Origin: Chalciporus piperatus
Lineage: Eukaryota; Basidiomycota; Agaricomycetes; Boletales; Boletaceae
Assembly (NCBI GenBank): GCA_038093975.1
Contig: JBBPTG010000039.1
Location: 1-64,000, forward strand
Direction: 5' to 3'
DNA: 64,000 bases
Shown here: one piece after another, positions 53,101 to 64,000 of the stretch
Numbering within the stretch: the stretch's first letter is position 1
Layout: each line of letters begins with the position of its first letter
Program-made: the position numbers and the translations under genes
The notes under the pieces: model-generated
What the model saw: only the letters and a program-made list of their open reading frames with translations
What the model was told of the DNA's origin: nothing
The model's database searches: none

Positions 53101-55966
53101 CAAATGGGACGATTGAACAAGGCTCCCGTGACCTCAATAGAGATACATGTCATTTCGAACCGGGACAGGGTTGCTCACCAATTATTCGATATGTATTGGG
53201 AGCAGTAAGTCAGTCCCATTCGTTCACTGAACGTTCCTTGATGGACTTCATTTATAGCGTACAGACCGAGGAATATGTCGGTCGGTTTGCCAGAGAGCTG
53301 ACTTCGTACAACGTGAAATCCGTTCGAGATGTGGATTGGTCAGCTCACCCCGGATGGTTGAAGGACCTATTTGTCCCAAGGGTCCCGGAACTCATGTTCA
53401 GACAACTCTTATCGGACCTCACCCTCGAGCAGATGCAGACTTTGATGACCTTTGCTCTCCACCATCGCGCGGACAATGAACTGTATTGGACATTCGATTC
53501 CATTTTAGCTTTACAGCCCCTCCAGGTGGATGTTGTCAGCTCTTGTCTCGACGGAAACCCGGCTCTCGTCTATGTTCTGTTGAAAGTACATCCACCCACG
53601 GAATCTCTGCTTCTGCCAGACCACCTTGCGCCTCTCCAGGTAGCCATCGTCCGAGCAATCCTTCGGGCGGCGAACACGTTGGGAGTAGCCACTCTCGTCG
53701 CTCTGGAGAAGATCGCTCAGTCCATAAACAACATGGGAACTGGCCAGTACGTCGAGTTGCTCATGCTCGCAGCATTGAGCATTCGGCCCAAAACACTTGT
53801 CCAAGAGACTCTTCTCATACTACACGAGTCCACCTTGGCGTCAAGAGAAGGATCGCCCGCGACAGCGTACCTCCACAAGCATGCCCTTGCCATCGCATTC
53901 GATTGCGCTGAGGAGGCAGCTGATACATGCCCTTGCGACGACACGGGCAAGCCTCGGAACACGAAGTCGTCGTACCCTGTGCTGAAGCTCCTCTCAGAGG
54001 ACGAGCGACACGTTGATGTGCATTTCAGAGTGGATATGGCAGTGCCGATTCGCCTTCATTCGCACGTTCGACTGCAGTGCGTCTCCGATCCCGACAATGC
54101 GTTTATTGATCGGTCGGTTCTGGATGGGGTCGTGACTAAAGGAACTCGTGGAGAGATTACCGTGGAGCTTTTCCATCCCCTTCCACCAGAGTCCGCGGAG
54201 ATGCAATGGAGGATATACGATGCTGGCAGTCTCGGTAAGTTCGAAGTCGCTTGTTCGGGTGATCGAAGAAGTTGACACTTGGTTGTTTTCAGCCACATCG
54301 AGAGCGATGATGGATGCGGTGACAAAGTTGTGGGAAGACTCCGAAGAGTGTTGTAGCATCTACGAAACAATCGTCGTGCCGCCGCCTCCTGCGAGTTGGG
54401 TACCTGGCGAAGATGATCCGCAGCTGGAAGAGGAGGAGTTGGAGGGGACGGAATCGATGAACCCCAGTCAAGTTTCTGCGATCAGGTCGAGTTTGGCACC
54501 GTTGTCGCTGATTTGGGGACCGCCAGGTGATGTGCATTTTGAGTATAAAGACTGGAAACTGACATCTATGCTCATTCAGGAACTGGGAAGACAACGGTGG
54601 TTGTTCAAATTCTTCGCTATCTGATCCGCAAGTTCCCTGACTGCAAAATACTCATGACGGCCTCAACACACAATGGTAAATTCTCGCCTTTTGGCGGCAG
54701 GGCTAAGCTGAATCATCTCAACAGCCGTCGACAACGTCTTGGAACGCTTCCTCGATGTGAACAAAGAACATCGGCTCCTCTCCGACGACCTCATCCTCCG
54801 CGTGGCAACTGACCACTCCAAGGTCAACAAAGCACTTCAGAGTTACACGATCGATGCCAGGGTCGGAGGGGATATGCATGAAAACAGTCGTCTCCATCGA
54901 CAGGCACAACAACGTGTCAACGCGGCACGTATCGTGTTCACGACGTGCGCAGGCGCTGGGCTTGGAACGCTACGCAAAATTGACTTCGACACCGTCTTGA
55001 TTGACGAGGCGTCCCAGATCACGGAACCATGTGCACTCATCCCACTTGTGAAAGGCTGTCGACGGGCTGTTCTAGTAGGAGATCAGTGAGTAAATCGGGC
55101 GTCTTTGTCGTCAAGCTGACGTTTTCCCTCCAGTGTGCAACTACGACCAACAGTGAAACCCATGGGCAAGGCACTCGAATATGATGTATCTCTCCTAGAG
55201 AGATTGTACACATCCAATGGCCATCCGGGAACCATAAAGACCATGCTCAACGTGAGTCATCGTCGCGTATCAGAGATCCTTGTGCTGACCTCTTTGACCA
55301 TTCTAGGTGCAATACCGTTTCCCGCAGGAGCTTGCTCACTTCCCATCGACGGAGTTTTACAACGGAGAACTGCAATCCCACATTCAAGACAGCGAGCCTG
55401 TCCTCGCTCGGTTGGCTGCTACTGCCTTCCCGTGGCCGCGAGCGGCTCAAGGACAGCTTGTGCCTACGGTCTTCGTGCAGTGCTCCTCTGAAGAGACGAC
55501 AGGATCTGCATCGAAAGGCAACGAGGGACAGGTCGAACTCGCTGCAGGAATCGTTTCTATGCTTCAATCCTCTTCCAGTGTTCCACCGGCCGCATCAGAC
55601 TCAGATGCAGGTCGTGGCGAAGAGCGACGACCAGGCATTAAACTCAGTATCGCAGCACTTTCACCATACACAAAACAAATCTCTCTCCTCAAAGGCGCGC
55701 TCCCATCCTCCGTCACCTGTGCGACGATCGATTCATTCCAAGGACGCGAGAGCGACGTGATTGTCTTTTCCACTGTACGGTGCAATGTGACGAGGGACAT
55801 CGGGTTCGTGGATGATCCGAGGAGACTGAATGTGATGTGGACGAGAGCGAAACTGGGACTCATCATCATTGGCGATAAAGCAACTATGACGGAGATGAAT
55901 CCGTTGTGGAGGAGGGCCATTGAGTCTTGTACACAGGTTACTCTGCCGCCGCCGCCAGCAGAGTAG
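50111..55966 (+). CDS. RNA-dependent RNA polymerase fused to an SF1 (UPF1/SEN1-like) helicase
   Basis: Sixteen exons give 1,687 aa with every phase closing: 50111-50455, 50504-50606, 50661-50874, 50924-51507, 51563-51694, 51745-51800, 51887-51972, 52001-52700, 52757-53050, 53101-53204, 53258-54234, 54293-54526, 54580-54675, 54725-55085, 55134-55251 and 55307-55966. The N-terminal half is a QDE-1/Rdp1-type polymerase with GDVLVVRNPCLHPGD, then the catalytic SSGGDLDGDKFF (DxDGD) about residue 500. After a ~300-residue helical linker come helicase motifs I GPPGTGKTT, Ia HNAVDNVLERF, II IDEASQ, III VGDHVQLRP, IV QYRFP, V IDSFQGRESDVIVFSTVR and VI DPRRLNVMWTRAK. Expected role: dsRNA synthesis plus unwinding in RNA silencing. 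There is no stop, start or promoter between the halves. Confidence 0.9.
51785..51846. repeat. 31-bp tandem duplication spanning a 5' splice site
   Basis: The unit TCCTCGTGTGCACGAAGTGA (first 20 of 31 bp) occurs at 51785-51815 and again at 51816-51846. It contains the exon end GTGCACGAA and the donor GTGAGT, so two identical donors lie 31 bp apart. Only the first donor keeps the frame with the next exon (SYDYPPNKERPGG). Confidence 0.9.
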
Positions 55967-56222
55967 GGAGCTCATGTACACAAAATGGTAAACCACTTTG
56001 ATGTCAATGCGAGACTTGATTTTACCAACTGGAGACAGCCTCCGATATGGTGCAAGTACATGCGCGATATACGAATCACAAGTAACTCACTATGCTGAGG
56101 GAGACTACGAAGCAAGGCTACTGGAGACAGGGTTACAAGGCTCGAAACCCATATGACGCGCTAGACTACTACAATCGCCGTACCTGGGACGACTCCACGA
56201 ACTGCTCCAGCTGCCCGGCATC
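55967..56222. other. convergent 3' intergenic region
   Basis: 256 bp between the RdRP-helicase stop and the HET-gene stop. Terminators for both are expected here; nothing else is seen. Confidence 0.4.
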
Positions 56223-57236
56223 CTACCTCGCACGGTGAGTATAGTGTCTTAACCAACTATAAACAGCCTGAACATCTTCCTCGCTGACCCCCGAATCCAG
56301 CTTGCCATGACCCTTGCGGAGTACCTCCTTCATCAACTTAGCATACGCCTTCCACTTACTGCCTGCATCGTGTGCCTCCGGGATGACGACGCCAAAGATG
56401 CCAAGTAGACAGTAGGCCTTGTCTGCTTCGACGGTCGTTTCCCGGTACGACATCCACCGCAGTTTCGCCCTAGCATTATCCATGCCAGGCTCGAAACGCG
56501 TGAGGTAGCGGGGATCAATGAGAGTCACTTTGGAAATCGTCGTGATCATCGATCTGTCCTGACGGAAGTCGCGTAGGTCTGGGTAAAACGGTTTCGAGTC
56601 CGTTCTATAAAAGTGAATCGTGTTCGGCGCAAGGAGCTCTTGAAGCGTCCACCCCCTCGTGAACCACTCGCTCCGCTCAATGGCATCGTATGAGGTCTTG
56701 AAGACGTCCGGGAAATAGACGATCGTGACCGCTGAGCCGCGGTACCAAGCGAACATGCTCGTGATGGACTGCTGAACGTCCTTGTCGCTCGATTTGTCGA
56801 TGCAGCATGTGTCGCTCCAGGCCCATCCTATGCCATGCCTGCGAGCGATCTGACAGAACCACTTCAACTTGGACATTCCAGCGGGGGCGCTGAGGGAAAA
56901 AACGCTCCCGGATATATGGCTCAGAAGCGGCTCGTGCTTTCCCCAACGATGGGAAAGCATGGCGTAGCGGTAATACCCCTGTACGGTTTTGGCGACGTCA
57001 GAGTAGGTGATGGGTTTAGACTTGAAGTCGTTCAGGAGTTTCTGATAGGTTGTGGAAGAACTGAACGCCCTGCTAAGGGACGGGAGGTTCTGTCTCTGAG
57101 TGGATTCAGAGTAGAGGAGGCCCGTCGTGGTGTCGAACATGCGTTTAGGCAACCGCCTGACGACAGAGGCAACCTGCCTATTGACAGCCTCAACTAGCTC
57201 GTGCTGACTGCGTACGAGCTTGCGATTGTCCGCCAT
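56223..57236 (-). CDS. HET-domain (heterokaryon incompatibility) protein
   Basis: A single exon of 337 aa. The HET domain is recognised by YAMLSHRWGKHEPLL (residues about 91-105), FCQIARRHGIGWAWSDTCCIDKSS, SITSMFAWYRGSAVTIVYFPDV and WFTRGWTLQELLAP, followed by AYCLLGIFGVVIPE. This is the HET-E/HET-D-like arrangement common in basidiomycetes. HET domains are TIR-related effector domains that can trigger cell death in allorecognition. This protein has no NACHT or WD40 sensor attached. The 80-residue N-terminus (MADNRKLVRSQHELVEAVNRQ) is helical. Its start codon is about 250 bp from a pyrimidine-rich leader. Confidence 0.9.
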   Translation of the reverse strand: MADNRKLVRSQHELVEAVNRQVASVVRRLPKRMFDTTTGLLYSESTQRQNLPSLSRAFSSSTTYQKLLNDFKSKPITYSDVAKTVQGYYRYAMLSHRWGKHEPLLSHISGSVFSLSAPAGMSKLKWFCQIARRHGIGWAWSDTCCIDKSSDKDVQQSITSMFAWYRGSAVTIVYFPDVFKTSYDAIERSEWFTRGWTLQELLAPNTIHFYRTDSKPFYPDLRDFRQDRSMITTISKVTLIDPRYLTRFEPGMDNARAKLRWMSYRETTVEADKAYCLLGIFGVVIPEAHDAGSKWKAYAKLMKEVLRKGHGKLDSGVSEEDVQAVYSWLRHYTHRAR

Positions 57237-59276
57237 CTCTAGAGGGGCTTAGCATTGTATTGAACGGCGAGCTGGGACGATTGATTATGCGTACTTGCCT
57301 CAGTCCAATCAAGCAGTGTGAGTGTGTCAAGGTGGATTTGATGTGTGATGCGATCTGAAACAAAAGGATCAGCTGCGTCCCTCTTTTATCAGCATCCTCC
57401 TCAGTCACTCGCCCCCCAAGTCACTAGACCTCGAGAGACACCCTAATGGAGAAAAGCCACACAAAAGCTGTGCCAGGAGCCGTTGCAATCACGTCAAACT
57501 AGTGTCAAACTTTGCCTTCGAGTTCTTTGTTCATCAGGAAGACACTGCCCTGCCATGCAGATGCCGTGATGTACCTGAGCCCAATCGATCCCTGAGTAAG
57601 TCACGCTTTAAAGTGAGAGAAAGATTGTGGATGTGCAAGGATACAAAATGGACAAATCTTTCGCATGGGGAATTGGCACGCGTTGGGGAGCCAGAAGGTG
57701 GCCCGGGAGTCCAAGGTGACATAGCTGGAGACTCGGAGTGGCACCGTCACTGACGTCAACGGCGGCAGGCTGTTAGTCTCCCCCGCGCAGACCCACTGAG
57801 AGAGCCCAAAAGTCGGATGAAGACAGTCGAGTCCACCCTCCACGCAGGCTGTTGGAGGAAGTTGACAAAGACGAGAACCAGACCACGCACTGACCCCAGG
57901 GCCCCTCTTCTTCTACATGATAACATGCGTCGTCGTGTGTGACCAAGCCAGGTATATATATGTATGTATGTATGCGCACCGGTGTGCGTATTGTGGTCCA
58001 GAAAGTTCAAGTAGGTATGTACATTCTACCGGTAGAGACTCGTGAGGGGGGAAAACGAGAGACGGAGAGACGAGATGATATGAGTGGTGATGGAGTGAAT
58101 CGAATGAGTACAGACACAAGTATAAGTATTACTTTGTCTTCAGGCTAAGTAGTCCAATGTCCATTGCGATGGGATGCAGTTTTTCTTTGCTTTCGAGGCG
58201 GATACAGAACCCTCCGATCGATCGATCGATCATGACACTTTGCACAACGGCCCGCTCCGCATCCCGACGATCTTTCAAAAGAAACGAAAAAGGGTAGGGG
58301 AAAAAAACGAACGGAGGAAAGAGAAACAGAAAAACAAAAGAAAATAAAAAAAACAACCTTAAGCTTGATCGTGGCCAACCCACCTTGCGACATAGCACAG
58401 GCTGAAACACAAAAAGATATATAACATCACACCCAAGTTTATCTGAAATATCTCTTTGGGAGTGTCTGTGAGGGGGGTATACCGTGAAAAAGGGAAAGAG
58501 GGAGGATACGACGAGTGAAAATGTAATTTTTGTCGGTTCGTTCGAGCGTTGCGGTTTCGATTACCGTAATTTCAACAGAAAACGATGTGAGAAGTAAAAA
58601 AAAGGGGGAAATGAAGCGGAAAAGAACGCGGGATGCGGGCGTAAATGAAAAAGAAAGGGACGAAGGAAGGAATGCGAAAGAGTTCAAGTTGAAAGAGATG
58701 GATCGCTCTTTGATGGGCGGCAACACAAGCCTAGCCGCGTGCGCATGAAACCGGATAAATGACGGATAGATGATATCTATTGCGAGAGGGTATCAGATAG
58801 GGTTGGACATTCGCACTTGGGGAATAAAACAAGCCTCGAATCCGATCCTCCCATCCCATGCCTATAAAAGCGCTTAAAGAAATCAGAAGATCAATCGAAA
58901 AAAAGGAGCCTCAAATCGATCTGCATCACGGGGTCGAACAGACGAGAAAGCAACGAAAGAAGAACAAGGAGGATGAAGATTGGATTGGGATTGGATTGGG
59001 GTTTGTGTTTGAGGGTGATCATAGAAAAGGAAAAACAAATGATTGGTATAACCGATACCGTTTCTCGAAACTGAGGGAAAGAAGGGGAAAAGAGTATATG
59101 CAGACACTTTATCGTCAGGAATGCGCAGCGCCCTGTATGTGCAAAAAATGCCATGTCATCAAGAGTATAACACCAGGTCGATAGTGGTAGAAGTCTGTGG
59201 GCTAGCGCCTAACAATGACCGAGACAGCTGATATGCAGCGATGGTGATTGGTATAATGACGGCATGACGAAAAGCA
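57237..59276. other. 2-kb intergenic region, no gene seen
   Basis: The left part is the HET promoter. It holds microsatellites (TATATATATGTATGTATG near 57953, GATC tetranucleotides at 58201-58220) and long AG- or CT-rich tracts (58270-58350, 58590-58690, 58900-59080). Reading frames here are composition artefacts. The right part is probably the 3' UTR/terminator of the following minus-strand gene. Confidence 0.5.
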
Positions 59277-62200
59277 TTAGATGAAGAATTGGGTACTGTG
59301 GCGTGCAAAACGGTCAACGTCGACGCTCTCAAGTCCATCCAGGGCGAAAACTCACTGCATCCGACTGCACGCGTGCACCTCCATCTCCTCCATCTTATAT
59401 GAATTCAGCTCCTCCTTTATCCGCTGCGCCAATTGGGGCGTCAGTCGACTCCAAGTCGCAGGTTCACTCCTCCGATCATACACCGTCGCCGTCGTAAAAC
59501 GTATCATACACCGACAAATTATTCGCAAACGCCAGCTTCTTCGTTGTCGTCGGACCAGAAGCCGTACGATGTGAAAGCGTCGTGGGACCCGTCGGAGTCG
59601 TCGACAGCACAGGGGCTGAAGAGTTTGGCAACGAGAACAATGCGTGATGTGGTGACGAGCGTCCAGATTCTGGATCGGAGGAGCAGGACGAGTCAGATGA
59701 AGAAGCAAACGAAAGAGCAGGTAGGGAGGGGATGTTACCTCCCACAGTGCCGGTATTGGCGTTATGATGTGAAGACGAATGCGATGGGTGTCGGTGTAGA
59801 CCGTCGATATGACCCGGGTCTGGTGAGGGTATACGGGCTAGTGGTCCTAGCTCGGTCGTTGATCCTGGATACGAATTGTAAGAATTGGAACGTATGCGAT
59901 TGAATGCAGGGTTTCCGGCTTGGTCCGTGTTGTATGTGTCCTGGCTGTAGTTCTCGGCGCCTGAAGTGCAAAAAACGGTCAATAAAGTACAGTACAGGTG
60001 TCCGTCAAGCCCCGATAGCCACAAGAACCAAGATCACCACCAGGTAGGAATGATAACCGCACGACATATCAAACGCTCGATCAGACCAACCTTCCACAGA
60101 CCCAATCACTGACGCACCTTTCAAGATCCCCTTGGTTGGAGTCCTCGTGGGATCCATGGCTTTCCGCATGTTGCGTGCCCACTCGACCAACTCATCATCA
60201 TCCCCTGGCAACCCAGTGCTCATGCGAACTGTGTCCTCTTCTTCCTCTGGCCACGGCTCGTCGTCGTCCCACCCTTCAGAGATATAATTCGAGCCCTGAG
60301 GCGCTCCATACCCTGGCGCATGCCCGTCCTCGCTCCCCGAATCAGAATCATCCTCCACCAGGACCCTCGTCCCATCCTCTCCCACCTGATGTCCTGGTCC
60401 AGGACTATCCCCCTTCGTCGTCGTCGTACTCCTTTCCCACGTCTTCGGCACTGGCTCACCATGTCCGTTAACGCCTCTTCCCTGCGCCTGCGCCTGAGCG
60501 GTATCTTGTGCCCGAGTTTGAGCCTCAGCAGCAGCAGCCTTAGTCCTCGCAGCAGCCTCCGCGTTCGACTTGAGCGTGTGCTGCCTCGCGAGCTTTGCAG
60601 CGGGACTCAACCCGCTCAAGGTCACATCCGACCAATCACCGCCCGACCCACTCGCCCTGTCGAGCTCAGCGACGGCATGCGAGACAGCAGGTTCGGCGAC
60701 GCTCCCCTTGCCGTCTTTTTTCTTCTTCTTGGACGTCTTGCCCGACGAGCTAGCAACGTCCGCATCCTCTTTGTCCTTTTCTTTGTCCTTGTCCTTCTTG
60801 TCTTTGAACAAGGACGTGATGCCCGCCAACGAGTTTCGTCTCGCAAGTTTCCCGATGGAACCGATCTTACGAATGACGACCGAAGCAGAGGACATGGTCG
60901 AGGAGAGCGAGATATTGTCCGTAGACGCATTGATGCGCGAGTTGAACAATGAAGCAGCTCGCGATTTTTTCTTCGCTGGAGGAGCTCCGTTACCAGCCCC
61001 GTCGACAACAGTGCCAATGGTGCCAGCGGTCATCGTACTCTCAGCGTCAGTGTGAACCTCTCCAGCATTCTCAGGCACGCTGTTGAGCCTGGAGCTCGAG
61101 CTGACGGATTCAGCCTCTTCCTGCAGCGCCTGCGCCGCATTCAAGGAGAGCGCGCGTCGTAATCGACCTTTGAGCCCTCCACTCTTGACGGCACTCGTCC
61201 CACCGAGGCCTATGGCAGAGTTCTCGAGCATGGCGGCGAGGTCAGAGTCATCTTTCGATATACGTCGATCGGCAAGTGCACTCGCGTGTGAGGCCTGCGG
61301 GCGGGGTGTGGGAGCCGTGACAGCCGGGCCTGGGGAAGTGTAGGTGGAGCCTTGCGAGAGCGGAGAGGGACGTGATGGGCGAGCTTGAGAGGAGTGGGAG
61401 GAATGATGAGAATGCGACGAAGAAGGTGTAGAGTTGGACGACGTCGAAGTCGAGACCGAGGGACGGTGTGCGGTAGCAGCGGATGCTGTGGAGGTGGTGG
61501 AGGAGGTACGATGGTGAGGGTGTGGGAGAGCGGTCGATGATCGAGACCCATTGGCCGTCGTGGCACTTGCGGTGGAGGATGCACTTCCGGTGCGTGAACG
61601 CGTGGCGTCAGAGCCCGTGGGTGCTGGTGTTGCTGCGGCTTGTGGAGACGAACCACTCCGGCCGCGTACACTCCCCTGGTGCGAGGCAGAACCGTTGGCA
61701 TGCGGGTGCGAGGAACTCTGACCCTGTATGCTGCTTGTACGTGGTCGGTTGCTGCCGTTCCCGTTCCCGCTCCCATGGTTCGAATTACTCGAATTGATGG
61801 ACGTGGAAGAAGCAGAGGCTTCGCCCCTCGCATATGGAGGTTGAAATGATGCTGTATTACGCCAGTCAGTTTCCTGGGTCGGTGGACGTGATGGGGCAGA
61901 GTTCGGTGGTCTCCGATAAGGATGAAAACCATCGTACTGCTGTTGGCGAGGTGTATCAGCGGAAGCTGTGCGATGATTGTAAGCTGGGGCATGAGGAGGG
62001 GGATGTTGTGCGTGCGGGGGAGGAGTGGGACTTGGAAAGTGGTTGAATAATTGATTTGGATTGAAGTAATCCGCTGGAGAGGAAGGGGCGGACGATGAGC
62101 CTGCTCGCTGGTTCGGCGGAGCGATTGGGGCGTGTGAACCCAACTGGGCCTGTGCGTTGAACATCATTTGTTGATAAGCCCACTGAGCGAGCTGAGCATT

Positions 62201-62521
62201 CGTAGTTGGATCAAAGTATGGGTTTTGTTGTTGGTGAGGATGGAGAGGGTAGGGTTGAGCCGGGTGCTGTTGGTGTTGATTTTGGTAAAATGAAGGGTAA
62301 AAGGGTTGAGCGGAGACGGATGGATTCCATGAGGGCTGGGATTGCTGTACTGGATAAGGATAGGGTTGTTGTGATTGCTGTTGGATTGACTGTTGCGGAT
62401 GTATGGGAGAAGAGTGATCGTTTGAGGGAGAAGAACGTTGGCGAGGGATAGCAGCGTTTGAAGATACCTCCATAGTGTGATCTCGAGGGGGATGCCAGTC
62501 GGATGGTGCGAGAACGGCCAT
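59277..62521 (-). CDS. large low-complexity protein with conserved C-terminal block; apparent frameshift
   Basis: Exon 1 (62521-60118) codes about 801 residues: Gln/Pro-rich, then Ser/Thr-rich, then a basic, Ser-rich region (GRLRRALSLNAAQAL, IGKLARRNSLAGITSLFKDKK). Exon 2 is 59960-59356 and exon 3 is 59295-59277. The C-terminal block reads KKLAFANNLSVYDTF, then in the +1 frame VYDRRSEPATWSRLTPQLAQR, then EELNSYKMEEMEVH, and over the last intron SRMHTQFFI. This block looks conserved in fungal proteins, but I cannot name the family. The frame breaks at the TTTT run (59496-59499, AAAA on plus). Dropping one base makes all later phases and the final exon fit (about 1,008 aa). An ATG at 62473 is an alternative start. 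Confidence 0.65.
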
Positions 62522-64000
62522 GGACCAGAAGCTAGAAACTAGCTAGCAAAGATGGATTGAGAATCTCGTTATGAGAGGGAGTGATTAACGCAGGCCAGCG
62601 ACAAAAACAGGCTGGATACAGGACGAAGGACCTGCGATGAAGAAAGAAATGGATGCTAAGAAAAAAAATCAGCTGGGCAACGAGCAAGACAACGAGCAGA
62701 CTCGCCTTTGGGTCAAGAGAAGGAAACGGGTCAGGAGAAAGACTGGTCTGCCACGGTCGTCGAAGGTGTCTGGAGAGAGAGGCGAGAATATTAATGAGAT
62801 TAAATGGAGTACGACTGGGACCAACACGAGCACGACGGGGAGCACGACGAGCACGACGACGAGCACGATGGCGAGGACGGCGAGGGCGAGGAGGAGAGTG
62901 CCCTCGAGGAGTGGAACGAATGCGACTCTTCTCTCCCTTCACTTTGCCAGTTGCCGTTGCGGTCTCACTCCGTTACAGCCACAAAGCACAAACACGCCAC
63001 AACACCACCTCGTCGACGATCACGACGACGGCGACGGGTATCCAAGCACTAGTAGCGACTATCTCTAGTGTAGATATCTTCCACTTTTTTCCGCCGTTCA
63101 GCTGCGGTTTCGTCGGTTTCAAGAGAGTTCAAGAATACCCCCACTTCGCGACGCTCGAATTAACTCGTCTCACATCGGCCTAGCTGGTCTGCTTCGGGAC
63201 TAAGTATGACCTGGCAAATCGTGCATCGGGATAAACTCGTTCTCGTCACTCCCACACTGCCGGCCATCGTTGATGCGTATGATTCATTGCCTTTGGCACG
63301 TGTCATCAGTGCCCTGTCATTGGGTCAGACTCCCCAGACTCGAGTATGATATTTTGGTATCAATGTACATATGATTCATCAGCTCCTCCTGATCACCCAC
63401 GGCTGCTACTTAATAAGTACCCGTTCCTGTGGGTGCGGACACGAGGTTTCGTCCCATGTCATCTTCTATGTCGTACCCCTTACGAACAGTTCCAACTTCC
63501 CAGCCCTTCCATCTTGAATACTTCCGTCTACGCGTCATGCCCTTCCCCGCGCTTAGGACAGCAGCCAGGACGCCGTTTACTCAAGGATAGTCTTCCTAGC
63601 CAGAACCACCACACCGTTTGCTCTTACTCTTTAGATCCTGAGAGAATTCGAACGTGCGCCACAAACTTTGCAACGGTTGCATATCCCTGATTCTCGATAG
63701 CGATAGCTTTTCTCGATCGTGATCCCGTCCTTTATTCCGAGCGCTCCGGTTCTTCTCTCATCATCACTGCATACCTCAACATCCTACCCCTCTACCGACC
63801 AAGAATGGTATCAACTCCAGCACGAGATCTACAACACTGCGATGCGGCTGCCGAGCAGGCCATCACCTGAGGCTACACCTCGACCACTGGCATGTCATTT
63901 CGCCATTAGGATCGCCAGGAACTGATGAGTTACATCATTCACATGTCACACCCCTCTGGGCTCGTCGGTCACCGCGACTGCGTTACCAACTCGACTCATT
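62522..64000. other. right end of the window: upstream region, no supported gene
   Basis: The first 550 bp are the 5' side of the large low-complexity gene. They hold an (AGCACGACG)n minisatellite at about 62825-62890 whose translations in all frames are repetitive. From 63.2 kb on I see no convincing exon; the pyrimidine-rich DNA near 63690-63790 could be the leader of a gene beyond the window. Confidence 0.4.

Noticed and set aside
52761..53260. A separate start (MTDSPSESSSEG) for a second gene within the RdRP-helicase locus
   Set aside because: This reading is out of frame with the polymerase exon 52757-53050 and only becomes coding after 53258, where the spliced polymerase frame enters it.
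58129..59184. Phe- or Lys-rich frames in 58.1-59.2 kb
   Set aside because: Caused by purine/pyrimidine tracts; no domain, no start context, frames on both strands equally open.
62637..63183. Plus-strand frames over the minisatellite upstream of 62.5 kb
   Set aside because: All three frames are open because of the repeat; translations are monotonous Ser/Thr, Arg/Ala or Asp/Glu/His.
63346..63925. Frames at the right end as the start of a new gene
   Set aside because: No recognisable domain, no convincing intron pair, and composition like intergenic DNA.

Overview
The window looks like nuclear DNA of a filamentous basidiomycete, most likely an Agaricomycete. Protein-coding genes are dense, lie on both strands and are cut by many short introns of about 46-65 nt, mostly GT-AG with several GC-AG. 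Typical fungal families are present (VPS27, YL1, RPA12, OST5, GET2, a HET-domain gene, a QDE-1-type RNA-dependent RNA polymerase). I built the gene models by hand from reading frames, splice signals and family landmarks. For most of the main genes the intron phases add up exactly across all exons.

Layout. 1-0.7 kb: 3' end of an LTR retrotransposon with its 3' LTR. 1.1-4.8 kb: YOP1, OST5, RPA12 and an orphan gene. 5.2-8.1 kb: arm 1 of an inverted segmental duplication carrying a WD40 gene. 8.2-11.7 kb: an LTA4-hydrolase exon remnant, then the intact LTA4H gene. 13.2-14.8 kb: a secreted aspartic-protease homologue whose first catalytic Asp is missing. 15.2-21.2 kb: ArfGAP, GET2, a mitochondrial ribosomal protein and YL1/VPS72. 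21.3-36.0 kb: a family island with two long paralogous TPR genes (A at 21.7-26.3 kb, B at 30.2-36.0 kb). Between them lie a third gene resembling only the C-terminal part of A (26.5-28.6 kb) and a broken aminoglycoside-phosphotransferase-like pseudogene. 36.5-39.0 kb: VPS27. 39.3-41.8 kb: arm 2 of the inverted duplication with the second WD40 gene. 42.3-46.2 kb: MSH4. 46.6-48.6 kb: FAD oxidoreductase. 49.3-50.0 kb: a P-loop NTPase. 50.1-56.0 kb: one gene encoding an RNA-dependent RNA polymerase fused to an SF1 (UPF1/SEN1-like) helicase. 56.2-57.2 kb: a HET-domain protein. 59.3-62.5 kb: a long low-complexity protein with an apparent frameshift. The last 1.5 kb holds no gene I can support.

Functionally the window mixes conserved housekeeping genes (membrane shaping, N-glycosylation, Pol I, Arf cycling, tail-anchored insertion, H2A.Z deposition, ESCRT-0, meiotic crossover) with accessory, fast-evolving material (WD40 pair, TPR island, HET, RNA silencing). 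The most notable points are the RdRP-helicase fusion, which joins in one chain two enzymes that work as separate partners in RNA-silencing complexes of other fungi, and the mosaic inverted WD40 duplication. Its flanking halves look nearly identical while its coding halves have diverged.
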